Source: Chroococcidiopsidaceae cyanobacterium CP_BM_RX_35
Lineage (GTDB): Bacteria; Cyanobacteriota; Cyanobacteriia; Cyanobacteriales; Chroococcidiopsidaceae
Direction of reading: 5' to 3'
Assembly (NCBI GenBank): GCA_019242465.1
Contig: JAFAVL010000550.1
Location: forward strand, 1-6,707
Length of the DNA: 6,707 bases
Shown: positions 1-5,137 of the stretch, in pieces
How the letters are laid out: each line of letters starts with the position of its first letter
Numbering within the stretch: position 1 is the first letter of the stretch
Notes under the pieces: model-generated
Seen by the model: the letters and a program-made list of their open reading frames with translations, nothing else
Told to the model about the DNA's origin: nothing
Databases searched by the model: none
Program-made: the position numbers and the translations under genes

Positions 1-1
1 C

Positions 2-115
2 TCTCGTCAAAAACACCGGGGAATGAGTTGGTCTACCAAAGGTAGTAAAGCCTTATGCCTACTCAAGGTGGCTGAACTTAATGGGCGATGGCAGCAATTG
101 TGGTTCCCCGCTTAG
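2..115 (+). CDS. C-terminal end of a probable transposase (partial, cut by the window edge)
   Basis: Frame 2 is open from the first base and ends at TAG 113-115, giving 37 residues. It contains HRGMSWSTKGSKAL followed by LLKVAELNGRWQQLW. The pattern of a basic residue, GM-x-W-[SK]-x-x-G-[AS], then a leucine-rich helix and N/xGRW-x-x-[FL]W is, as I remember it, typical of the extreme C-terminus of cyanobacterial IS transposases of the ISKra4-like group. The family assignment is from memory and uncertain. The catalytic domain lies off the left edge, so intactness cannot be judged. Frame 1 (stop at 43-45) and the minus strand give nothing recognisable. The element's right terminus should lie between 116 and about 190, but without the left end no terminal inverted repeat can be identified. 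Confidence 0.5.
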   Translation, partial: SRQKHRGMSWSTKGSKALCLLKVAELNGRWQQLWFPA

Positions 116-191
116 CCAACCTGATCACCGGAAAATTTACAGCAGGATTTTACTTGCTGCTAATCACATATAGGTTGGTCTAATAAGTTAA

Positions 192-219
192 TGAGCTTGG
201 GAAGAGCTTCCCAAGCTCA
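192..219. terminator. Strong hairpin between convergent transcripts, probable bidirectional terminator
   Basis: A perfect inverted repeat pairs 192-204 with 207-219 (TGAGCTTGGGAAG and its complement). Allowing a 4-nt loop it gives a 12-bp stem. It lies 46 bp past the stop codon of the minus-strand PEP-CTERM gene and 77 bp past the stop of the plus-strand transposase fragment, where a shared terminator is expected. Neither side has a long U-run: only short T-rich stretches follow, as is common at cyanobacterial 3' ends. A second, weaker foldback sits next to it: 221-227 pairs with 251-257, enclosing a small 228-231/236-239 hairpin. The stem could instead belong to the end of the insertion element. 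Confidence 0.5.
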
Positions 220-264
220 CATTTCCCAATCTTTTGATTGAGATTAAGTGGGGAAATGCCTACG

Positions 265-1239
265 CTAGCTATTCAAAAATGACCTTTTGCGGCATCCCTG
301 GCAAGCTAGCATCAAACCGCCCAGAGTTAAGAAACCCAGCGCTACACTTGGTTCAGGAACCGAAGCTAGCTGTGGTACTCCAGTAATAGTCCTTTGCTGA
401 GTAATCTGGACTGAGCTATTAAGACCAGTTGCGGCTAAGGGAAACGTATACTCGAAGGCAGTGGCAACGTCACCATCAAGCGGTCCAGAGCTGTTATTCA
501 GGTTATATGCCGTTCCAGAATTAAGTTCACCTAAAAGAGTCGAGGCATTATTGACTTCATAACGCCGTGTTACACCACTTCTTGCTGTCAAATTTACACT
601 ACTATCGGCTTCAGTCCCATTCGGCTCTGTCTGCTGGGCATTAATAGTGGTGCCCAGGCCCAGACCAGCTGAAGCTGTGTCACCATTTGGAGTGTTATTC
701 AGATCGTAGTCGGTATAGGTGAAGTAAGCAAAATTCGACAAGCTTTGACCACTTAGGTTGGTAATCTTAGTAACTGATTGGAGGATGGAAGTACCACTAC
801 CAGGATCACCGCCCTGTAGTGTGGAGGTGAAGTCAAGCCGAAATCGCGAATTGGCTGCATTCTCTAGATACTCTGAAGTGTAAGAGTTAGCAGCCTGCGA
901 AACGCTGACTAGTTTCAGTGTGCCTAATCTGTTATCGCTAGTGCTTCCGGCACCACTTGGGGTGCGGAAAAAACTTACCGCAGTGTTGACCTGATTAACA
1001 CCGTCAACTGAGTATTTATACAAGCCACCTGGTTTGGTGGTGTCAATTGGTGGGACAACGTTGTAGTCAACTTCTGAGTTGCCGTTTGTTAAGGTTATTG
1101 TGGTTGCCGTTGCCTTGGCTGGTGAGCTGACAACTCCAAGAGCAGCCAATGTAGTGGCAATGACCCCCAGACGAGCTATCAGCAGTAGCCGCTTACGCTT
1201 TTTAGTGTGTTCGCTCACAAACATTCCTCGCTTTCGCAT
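265..1239 (-). CDS. PEP-CTERM sorting domain protein, exported, central domain unrecognised
   Basis: This 324-residue protein has the two ends of an exosortase substrate. The N-terminus has a basic stretch KKRKR (13-17), a hydrophobic core (about 18-38) and a likely signal peptidase site after PAKA (about 43). The C-terminus has VPEP (294-297), a hydrophobic segment (298-313) and the basic cluster RKR (317-319). In this family the tail is cut by a membrane exosortase and the protein is delivered to the cell surface or exopolysaccharide; no exosortase gene is in the window. The middle is Ser/Thr/Asn/Gly-rich, probably beta-rich and cysteine-free, and matches no domain I can name. The only cysteines (313, 316) flank the tail's membrane exit. 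ATG at 1239 is preceded by no good Shine-Dalgarno; the ATG at 1224 (codon 6) is an alternative that keeps the signal peptide intact. The gene is transcribed alone, towards the terminator at 192-219. Confidence 0.85.
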   Translation of the reverse strand: MRKRGMFVSEHTKKRKRLLLIARLGVIATTLAALGVVSSPAKATATTITLTNGNSEVDYNVVPPIDTTKPGGLYKYSVDGVNQVNTAVSFFRTPSGAGSTSDNRLGTLKLVSVSQAANSYTSEYLENAANSRFRLDFTSTLQGGDPGSGTSILQSVTKITNLSGQSLSNFAYFTYTDYDLNNTPNGDTASAGLGLGTTINAQQTEPNGTEADSSVNLTARSGVTRRYEVNNASTLLGELNSGTAYNLNNSSGPLDGDVATAFEYTFPLAATGLNSSVQITQQRTITGVPQLASVPEPSVALGFLTLGGLMLACQGCRKRSFLNS

Positions 1240-1369
1240 TTACTTTGCCGGTTTTGTGGTTTGAAATGAAACTAGCCGATGAGATTGGAAAGCGACTCCT
1301 CATCACTCCCAAGTAGGAACAATTTAGATCTGCCGCCAAGAGCTTTCGCAAGGCAGCACCCACCTCTGC

Positions 1370-1383
1370 ATCTGCAAGCAGAT
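1370..1383. repeat. 14-bp perfect palindrome
   Basis: ATCTGC and GCAGAT flank a two-base centre. The short centre favours a protein-binding DNA dyad over an RNA hairpin. It lies 131 bp upstream of the PEP-CTERM start codon. No regulator is recognised. Confidence 0.3.
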
Positions 1384-1442
1384 AGCAGTTTTGTAGTGTA
1401 TTTAGATGTGAGCGTATATCTTGCAGACAGAATGATTTGTGA

Positions 1443-1457
1443 TCTGACGTCGTCAGA
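1443..1457. repeat. 15-bp perfect dyad TCTGACG-T-CGTCAGA, operator-like
   Basis: Seven-base arms around a single central base form an exact inverted repeat. A one-base loop cannot form a normal hairpin without losing pairs, so a dimeric DNA-binding protein is the more natural reading. It sits three bases from another perfect dyad (1461-1477) and about 205 bp upstream of the PEP-CTERM start codon. No known consensus is matched with certainty. Confidence 0.35.
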
Positions 1458-1460
1458 ACT

Positions 1461-1477
1461 AGATTTCATCGAAATCT
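1461..1477. repeat. 17-bp perfect inverted repeat AGATTTC-ATC-GAAATCT
   Basis: Seven-base arms flank a three-base centre. It could be an RNA hairpin in the PEP-CTERM leader or a second operator half next to 1443-1457. Its right edge is four bases from the HLR1-like array beginning at 1482. Confidence 0.35.
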
Positions 1478-1481
1478 CATA

Positions 1482-1523
1482 TTTGTAACTGTTATGTAAA
1501 GCTTATGTAAATGTTTGTGTAAT
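1482..1523 (-). promoter_or_regulatory. Tandem HLR1-like (RpaB-type) half-sites with 11-bp phasing
   Basis: On the minus strand TTTACATA (1511-1504), TTTACATA (1500-1493) and GTTACAAA (1489-1482) all fit the half-site [G/T]TTACA[T/A][T/A] known for HLR1, the site of the cyanobacterial response regulator RpaB. A degenerate fourth copy, ATTACACA, lies at 1523-1516. Starts are 11, 11 and 12 bp apart. Published HLR1 uses a 2-bp spacer (10-bp period), so the spacing here is one base longer, closer to PhoB-like boxes. The array points towards the PEP-CTERM gene, 243 bp away. The link to that gene is inference. Confidence 0.4.
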
Positions 1524-1567
1524 TGACAAGGTTAAATGTATAGACCTAAACGTACCCTTAACTCGCC

Positions 1568-1603
1568 AGCTGGGTAGGTTCTAGGGGTTATGCCTACTCA
1601 GCT
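1568..1603 (-). terminator. 11-bp hairpin downstream of the copper chaperone gene
   Basis: Positions 1568-1578 pair with 1593-1603 over 11 bp. On the plus strand one pair is G.U, and on the minus-strand RNA the same position is an A-C mismatch, so the stem is better on a plus-strand transcript. The loop is 14 nt. It begins 29 nt past the chaperone stop codon. No U-run follows on the minus strand, so a terminator role is plausible but not secure. Confidence 0.3.
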
Positions 1604-1625
1604 AGCAGCTCATACAGGTTCCTGC

Positions 1626-1640
1626 GGTTACTTAGTAACC
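1626..1640. repeat. Small hairpin with the chaperone stop codon in its loop
   Basis: GGTTAC (1626-1631) and GTAACC (1635-1640) are perfect complements around TTA, which is the TAA stop codon of the minus-strand chaperone gene. This makes a 6-bp stem with a 3-nt loop spanning the end of the coding region. Confidence 0.4.
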
Positions 1641-1832
1641 TTCGATTGTATAACCCGCAGCCGTAATCGCCTGTTTGATACTCTCTTCTGAAGCAGCAGA
1701 TTCTACGCTAACTGTCTTAGCTTTTACATCCACGTCCACTTTGGCATCAGGTTCCATCGTGGTAATGGCCTCGGTAATCGTTTCTACACAGCCAGAACAC
1801 ATCACATTTGGGACTTTAAGTTTAAGCGCCAT
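1632..1832 (-). CDS. Heavy-metal-associated (HMA) domain protein, Atx1/CopZ-type copper chaperone
   Basis: This 66-residue protein is a single HMA domain of normal length. The metal site is MCSGC, with Cys12 and Cys15 after the first strand, matching the M-x-C-x-x-C motif that binds Cu(I). The rest follows the ferredoxin-like beta-alpha-beta-beta-alpha-beta order. Family members carry Cu(I) in the cytoplasm and hand it to P1B-type ATPases. In cyanobacteria the Synechocystis homologue ScAtx1 serves CtaA and PacS, which supply plastocyanin and cytochrome oxidase in the thylakoid. The position of the extra copper ligand His61 of ScAtx1 is Tyr61 here, the residue common in other bacterial CopZ proteins. 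ATG at 1832 has only a weak AGG upstream, inside the inverted repeat at 1836-1848. The gene stands alone, divergent from alaS. Another metal cannot be excluded. Confidence 0.88.
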   Translation of the reverse strand: MALKLKVPNVMCSGCVETITEAITTMEPDAKVDVDVKAKTVSVESAASEESIKQAITAAGYTIEGY

Positions 1833-1835
1833 AAC

Positions 1836-1848
1836 AACCTACTAGGTT
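1836..1848. promoter_or_regulatory. 13-bp inverted repeat over the chaperone ribosome binding region
   Basis: AACCTA-C-TAGGTT is a perfect 6+1+6 dyad ending 4 bp upstream of the chaperone start codon (1832). It covers the only AGG-like ribosome binding sequence. It could be an operator or could affect translation initiation. It does not match CsoR, CopY or ArsR-type operators that I can recall. Confidence 0.3.
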
Positions 1849-1885
1849 TAAGTCGGTTTCAAGCCATCATTTTACTGCTGTCAGC

Positions 1886-1893
1886 GCGATCGC
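1886..1893. repeat. HIP1 octamer GCGATCGC
   Basis: This is the cyanobacterial highly iterated palindrome, found here in the divergent intergenic region. It supports the taxonomic assignment; no local role is implied. Confidence 0.85.
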
Positions 1894-1914
1894 TCACCAC
1901 ACTATGGAGAAATA

Positions 1915-1990
1915 GGGGAACTCGGGGTCCCCACCTTGTGGGGATTAGGGGCAGTAGGGTGTTTGCGGAGCATGCGCGTAGCGCATTAGG
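1915..1990. repeat. G-rich hairpin block resembling a dispersed cyanobacterial repeat
   Basis: Two compact hairpins lie close together: 1928-1934 pairs with 1938-1944 (7 bp, CTT loop) and 1972-1977 pairs with 1981-1986 (ATGCGC/GCGCAT, GTA loop). The left part has four GGGG runs (1915-1918, 1924-1927, 1940-1943, 1948-1951). The phrase TTTGCGGAGCATGCG followed by GGGAGTCAAGAG resembles intergenic repeats I remember from several cyanobacterial genomes. Only one copy is in this window, so repeat status is inference. Confidence 0.4.
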
Positions 1991-2092
1991 GAGTCAAGAG
2001 AGTAAATCTTTGAGACTTGGAGTGAACTTGTATAGCTCTAACCCGATGCAAAATGTAAAAATAACTAAAGAGAGACATCATGCTCTTGCATT

Positions 2093-2120
2093 TCTAAGAC
2101 GTAATTCAGATGCGTCTAGA
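2093..2120 (+). other. Foldback in the alaS leader
   Basis: TCTA(A)GACG (2093-2101) pairs with CGTCTAGA (2113-2120), giving 8 bp with one bulged A and an 11-nt loop. It ends 25 nt before the alaS start codon. A further 6-bp long-range pairing, 2046-2051 with 2086-2091, is possible. There is no T-box signature. Confidence 0.25.
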
Positions 2121-2145
2121 CAAAATTAAAACTTGATAAACGCCC

Positions 2146-4779
2146 ATGCCTCCTCTCCAGTACCTCAGCGGTAACGAAATTCGGCGAAAATTCCTTGACT
2201 TCTACGCCCAAAGAGGACACAAAGTCCTGCCTAGTGCCTCTCTGGTGCCAGAAGACCCCACGGTGCTGCTGACGATTGCTGGGATGCTGCCATTTAAGCC
2301 GATATTTTTGGGACAGCGATTGCCAGAAGCTCCCCGCGCTACTACCTCTCAAAAGTGCATCCGTACTAACGATATTGAGAATGTGGGGCGCACTGCTAGG
2401 CATCACACCTTTTTCGAGATGCTAGGTAACTTTAGCTTTGGGGACTATTTCAAAGAGCAAGTGATCGCTTATGCTTGGGAATTGTCGACAAAAGCCTTTG
2501 GCTTATTGCCAGAACACCTAGTTGTGAGTGTTTATCAGGAAGATGACGAAGCCTTTGCGATTTGGCGTGACAAAATTGGTTTTCCTGAAACTCGGATTAA
2601 GCGATTGGGAGCAGATGACAATTTTTGGGCAGTAGGTCCTACTGGTCCTTGTGGTCCCTGCTCGGAAATATACTACGACTTCCATCCCGAACGCGGTGAT
2701 GCAGAGATTGACCTGGAGGATGGTACTCGGTTTATCGAGTTCTACAACTTGGTATTCATGCAGTACAACCGGGATAGTGATGGCAATCTGACACCGCTTC
2801 AAAAGCAGAATATTGATACTGGTCTGGGCTTAGAGCGGATGGCGCAGATCCTTCAAGGCGTCCCAAATAATTACGAAACTGATCTGATATTCCCAATTAT
2901 TAAGACTGCGGCTGAGATTGCAGGCATTGACTACAGCAAAAGTGACGAGCAGACCAAGATTTCCCTCAAGGTGATTGGCGACCACAGCCGGGCTGTGGTT
3001 CATATGGTTGCCGATGGCATTACAGCGAGCAACACCGGACGTGGCTACGTGTTGCGGCGATTAATTCGCCGAGTGGTGCGACACGGACGACTGATTGGGA
3101 TTCAGGGAGAATTTTTGACAGCGTTGGCAGAGACGGCGATCGCGCTCTCAGAATCGGCCTATCCCAATGTGCGCGAACGGGAGTCTGCTATTAAAGCTGA
3201 GCTGCAACGAGAAGAAGCTAGCTTCCTCAAAACCTTGGAGCGGGGTGAGAAACTGCTTGCTGAAATTATGGAGCGCGAACCAAAGCAGATTCCAGGGCGC
3301 GATGCCTTTACCCTCTACGACACCTATGGCTTTCCCTTGGAACTGACTCAGGAAATTGCCGCTGAGCATGACATGATAGTAGATGTAGAAGGCTTTGAAG
3401 CAGCAATGGAGGAGCAGAGAGATCGTTCGCGAGAAGCCCATGAAATCATCGATCTGACTGCACCTGACTTGCTTAACCAACTATCAGCGGGAATTAATGC
3501 CACCCAGTTTCTGGGCTACACCCAGCCTTCAACCCCAGCACAAGTCTTTTCTCTGATTGCTGACGGTAAGCAAGTCGAGTCAGCAGAGGCGGGAGCTGAG
3601 GTGCAGGTAGTTTTAGATCAAACCCCTTTCTATGCTGAATCTGGCGGACAGATTGGGGATCGCGGCTATCTGTCGGGTGATGCCGTGTTGGTGCGGATTG
3701 AGGATGTCCAGAAAAAAGCTGGTATTTACATCCACTATGGTCGTATCGAGCGCGGTAGTTTGCGACTAGGCGATCCCGTCACCGCTCAAGTTGACCGTGC
3801 CTGCCGTCTCCGGGCTCAAGCCAACCACACCGCTACCCACCTCCTGCAAGCAGCCTTGAAGCAGATTGTTGATGATTCAATTTCTCAGGCTGGTTCCCTT
3901 GTCGCCTTTGATCGACTGCGCTTTGACTTCAACTGTCCTCGTCCTCTCACTCCCGAAGAGTTACAGCAGGTAGAAGAGCAGGTCAACACCTGGATTGCCG
4001 AAGCTCATTCTGCCCAGATTGAGCTACTGCCAATCGCCGAAGCCAAGGCTAAAGGGGCGATCGCAATGTTCGGTGAAAAGTACGGCGATGTTGTACGAGT
4101 GATTGACTTTCCTGGGGTGTCCATGGAATTATGTGGCGGCACCCACGTGAGCAACACGGCTGAGATTGGCGTGTTTAAAATTATCTCGGAAACGGGGATT
4201 GCGTCTGGTGTGCGGCGGATTGAAGCAGTGGCAGGACCAGCTGTTTTGGAATATCTGAATGTCCGCGATCGGATCGTGCGGGAATTGAGCGAACGATTTA
4301 AAGTCAAACCGGAAGAACTCCCCGAACGAGTGACCAGCCTTCAGAACGAAGTCAGAACCACTCAAAAGCAACTGGAAACTCTCAAAGCCCAACTCGCTCT
4401 AGCGAAATCTGACCAGTTACTTACAACAGCCGAATTAGTAGGTGAACACAAAGTCTTAGTTGCTCAACTAGAAGATGTCGATCCAGAATCTTTGAAGACA
4501 GCAGCTGAACGGCTACTGCAAAAACTGGGTAACGGTGCTGTGGTGCTAGGATCAGCACCTGAAGCTGGAAAGGTTAGTCTAGTGGCAGCTTTTAGCCCAG
4601 CGGTTAACAAGAAAGGATTGCAAGCTGGCAAGTTTATTGGAGAAATCGCTAAACTCTGCGGTGGTGGTGGCGGTGGACGCCCCAACCTCGCTCAAGCTGG
4701 CGGACGCGATCCCAGTCAGTTGCCAGCAGCTTTGGAAACGGCTCGGACTCAGTTGCAATCAGCATTGAACGCCGCTTAA
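2146..4779 (+). CDS. alaS: Alanine--tRNA ligase (AlaRS)
   Basis: The enzyme charges tRNA-Ala with alanine in the cytoplasm using ATP. At 877 residues it is essentially the length of E. coli AlaRS (876), with every domain present. The class II catalytic core (about 1-240) has the segment with [20 protein letters not shown] and the motif 3 sequence DTGLGLERM (224-232). A helical tRNA-recognition region follows. The editing domain, which clears Ser- and Gly-tRNA-Ala, carries the zinc ligands H561-x3-H565 and C663-x3-H667. A coiled coil spans about 726-765, and the C-Ala domain has six consecutive glycines (839-844) before [15 protein letters not shown] 2146 places the conserved N-terminus correctly, although no Shine-Dalgarno is visible. 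It is first of three plus-strand genes; the next starts 33 bp after its stop. Nothing is truncated. The gene contains two HIP1 sites. Confidence 0.99.
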   Translation: MPPLQYLSGNEIRRKFLDFYAQRGHKVLPSASLVPEDPTVLLTIAGMLPFKPIFLGQRLPEAPRATTSQKCIRTNDIENVGRTARHHTFFEMLGNFSFGDYFKEQVIAYAWELSTKAFGLLPEHLVVSVYQEDDEAFAIWRDKIGFPETRIKRLGADDNFWAVGPTGPCGPCSEIYYDFHPERGDAEIDLEDGTRFIEFYNLVFMQYNRDSDGNLTPLQKQNIDTGLGLERMAQILQGVPNNYETDLIFPIIKTAAEIAGIDYSKSDEQTKISLKVIGDHSRAVVHMVADGITASNTGRGYVLRRLIRRVVRHGRLIGIQGEFLTALAETAIALSESAYPNVRERESAIKAELQREEASFLKTLERGEKLLAEIMEREPKQIPGRDAFTLYDTYGFPLELTQEIAAEHDMIVDVEGFEAAMEEQRDRSREAHEIIDLTAPDLLNQLSAGINATQFLGYTQPSTPAQVFSLIADGKQVESAEAGAEVQVVLDQTPFYAESGGQIGDRGYLSGDAVLVRIEDVQKKAGIYIHYGRIERGSLRLGDPVTAQVDRACRLRAQANHTATHLLQAALKQIVDDSISQAGSLVAFDRLRFDFNCPRPLTPEELQQVEEQVNTWIAEAHSAQIELLPIAEAKAKGAIAMFGEKYGDVVRVIDFPGVSMELCGGTHVSNTAEIGVFKIISETGIASGVRRIEAVAGPAVLEYLNVRDRIVRELSERFKVKPEELPERVTSLQNEVRTTQKQLETLKAQLALAKSDQLLTTAELVGEHKVLVAQLEDVDPESLKTAAERLLQKLGNGAVVLGSAPEAGKVSLVAAFSPAVNKKGLQAGKFIGEIAKLCGGGGGGRPNLAQAGGRDPSQLPAALETARTQLQSALNAA
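3136..3143. repeat. HIP1 octamer GCGATCGC
   Basis: Second copy of the palindrome, inside alaS, coding for part of an alanine-rich helix. Confidence 0.85.
4057..4064. repeat. HIP1 octamer GCGATCGC
   Basis: Third copy, inside the region of alaS that encodes the editing domain. Confidence 0.85.
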
Positions 4780-4800
4780 CGATCGGAAAACCATAGATAA

Positions 4801-4806
4801 AAGGAG
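4801..4806 (+). promoter_or_regulatory. Strong Shine-Dalgarno AAGGAG for the 86-residue gene
   Basis: AAGGAG lies six bases before ATG 4813, an ideal spacing. alaS, gatB and the two minus-strand genes have no comparable site, so this gene appears set for efficient translation from an alaS-containing or separate mRNA. It also fixes the start codon. Confidence 0.8.
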
Positions 4807-4812
4807 TGGAAT

Positions 4813-5073
4813 ATGGGGCGCTTAAATCCCTACACCCTACAGATGCAAATCACGCGCATGTATGAACAAGGGCAGTCATTCTTCGCCAAGATGAAGGTGC
4901 AAGATTGGCTGCGAGAGCGGAATCAAGATCCCGCAGACTACGACATTATTTTTCACTCCAAGCCTGCTCCACCTGGTTCGGATACTATAATCGCGATTGA
5001 AATTGAGCTGCGTCGTAAGGATGGACAGCCTGTTGATCAGTGGCTGCAAGAACAAGCTAATCTTCATGCTTAA
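4813..5073 (+). CDS. Small conserved-looking protein of unknown function between alaS and gatB
   Basis: I do not recognise this 86-residue protein. It is very probably real: it has a strong AAGGAG, a short gap (33 bp) after alaS, cyanobacterial-style codon use, and no competing frame on either strand with better support. The N-terminal half looks helical and amphipathic (NPYTLQMQITRMYEQGQ, then FFAKMKVQDWLRERNQ). A Pro-rich turn (KPAPPG) leads to a likely beta strand (DTIIAIEIELRRK) and a short C-terminal helix (QPVDQWLQEQANL). There is no signal peptide, membrane segment or cysteine, so it should be soluble and cytoplasmic. Its position between two tRNA-charging genes suggests co-transcription and perhaps a translation-linked role, but that is inference from context only. 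Confidence 0.75.
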   Translation: MGRLNPYTLQMQITRMYEQGQSFFAKMKVQDWLRERNQDPADYDIIFHSKPAPPGSDTIIAIEIELRRKDGQPVDQWLQEQANLHA

Positions 5074-5089
5074 TGAGAGGGAGGCGAGA

Positions 5090-5121
5090 CAAAGCTAGAA
5101 TAGAGATCTATTGTAGCTTTG
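5090..5121 (+). terminator. 32-nt hairpin between the small gene and gatB
   Basis: CAAAGCTA (5090-5097) pairs perfectly with TAGCTTTG (5114-5121). After one G-G mismatch, AATAG (5099-5103) pairs with CTATT (5108-5112) around a 4-nt loop. This is 13 bp in total. It lies 17 nt after the small gene's stop codon and ends 16 nt before gatB. There is no U-run, so it may be a processing or attenuation element instead of a full terminator. Confidence 0.45.
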
Positions 5122-5129
5122 CCACAATC

Positions 5130-5135
5130 TATAAT
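5130..5135 (+). promoter_or_regulatory. Perfect TATAAT two bases before the gatB start codon
   Basis: The hexamer matches the sigma-70 -10 consensus exactly, but the expected start point (about 5142) falls inside the gatB coding region and there is no good -35 17 bp upstream. No later methionine precedes the conserved GatB core. It is probably fortuitous, or serves an unusual transcript. Confidence 0.2.
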
Positions 5136-5137
5136 CC

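Larger units (their letters stand above)
1240..1631. other. 392-bp intergenic region rich in dyads, upstream of the PEP-CTERM gene
   Basis: No convincing gene is present. Two overlapping open frames (1272-1469 minus, 1279-1488 plus) lack ribosome binding sites and recognisable domains. The region holds a palindrome at 1370-1383, two adjacent perfect dyads at 1443-1477, a phased direct repeat at 1482-1523 and a hairpin at 1568-1603. The promoter of the PEP-CTERM gene must lie here on the minus strand, but I find no hexamer pair with good spacing. On the plus strand TTGACA at 1523-1528 has only a poor -10 (1546-1551) at 17 bp. Confidence 0.6.
1833..2145. other. 313-bp divergent intergenic region between the chaperone gene and alaS
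   Basis: It contains the leaders and promoters of both flanking genes, a HIP1 site (1886-1893), a G-rich repeat-like block (1915-1990) and an AT-rich alaS leader (about 2000-2145) with a small foldback. A possible chaperone -10 (TAAAAT on the minus strand, 1874-1869) has no good -35. For alaS, TTGAGA (2010-2015) and TATAGC (2031-2036) are only 15 bp apart, so the promoter is not assigned. An open frame across 1938-2129 looks like read-through of the repeat. Confidence 0.55.

Noticed and set aside
53..65. 13-bp word TTATGCCTACTCA shared with 1588-1600
   Set aside because: One copy is coding and the other lies in a hairpin; the match does not extend on either side, so coincidence is likely.
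17..110. Possible structured RNA closed by a 7-bp stem (17-23/104-110)
   Set aside because: The same bases are better explained as transposase coding sequence, and the inner structure is weak. No known RNA family is matched.
1272..1488. Two overlapping open frames on opposite strands (65 and 69 residues)
   Set aside because: Neither has a ribosome binding site, a domain or protein-like composition, and both cross dense dyads. They look like a chance open stretch on both strands.
2010..2036. TTGAGA and TATAGC as the alaS promoter
   Set aside because: The spacer is only 15 bp and both hexamers are imperfect, so it is not listed as a promoter.
1938..2129. Plus-strand frame of 63 residues before alaS
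   Set aside because: It starts inside the hairpin repeat, lacks a Shine-Dalgarno and runs through the AT-rich alaS leader. It reads as translation of repeat sequence.
2041..2145. T-box or other amino-acid-sensing leader for alaS
   Set aside because: No T-box sequence or specifier loop arrangement is visible, the foldbacks are small, and T-boxes are not expected in cyanobacteria.
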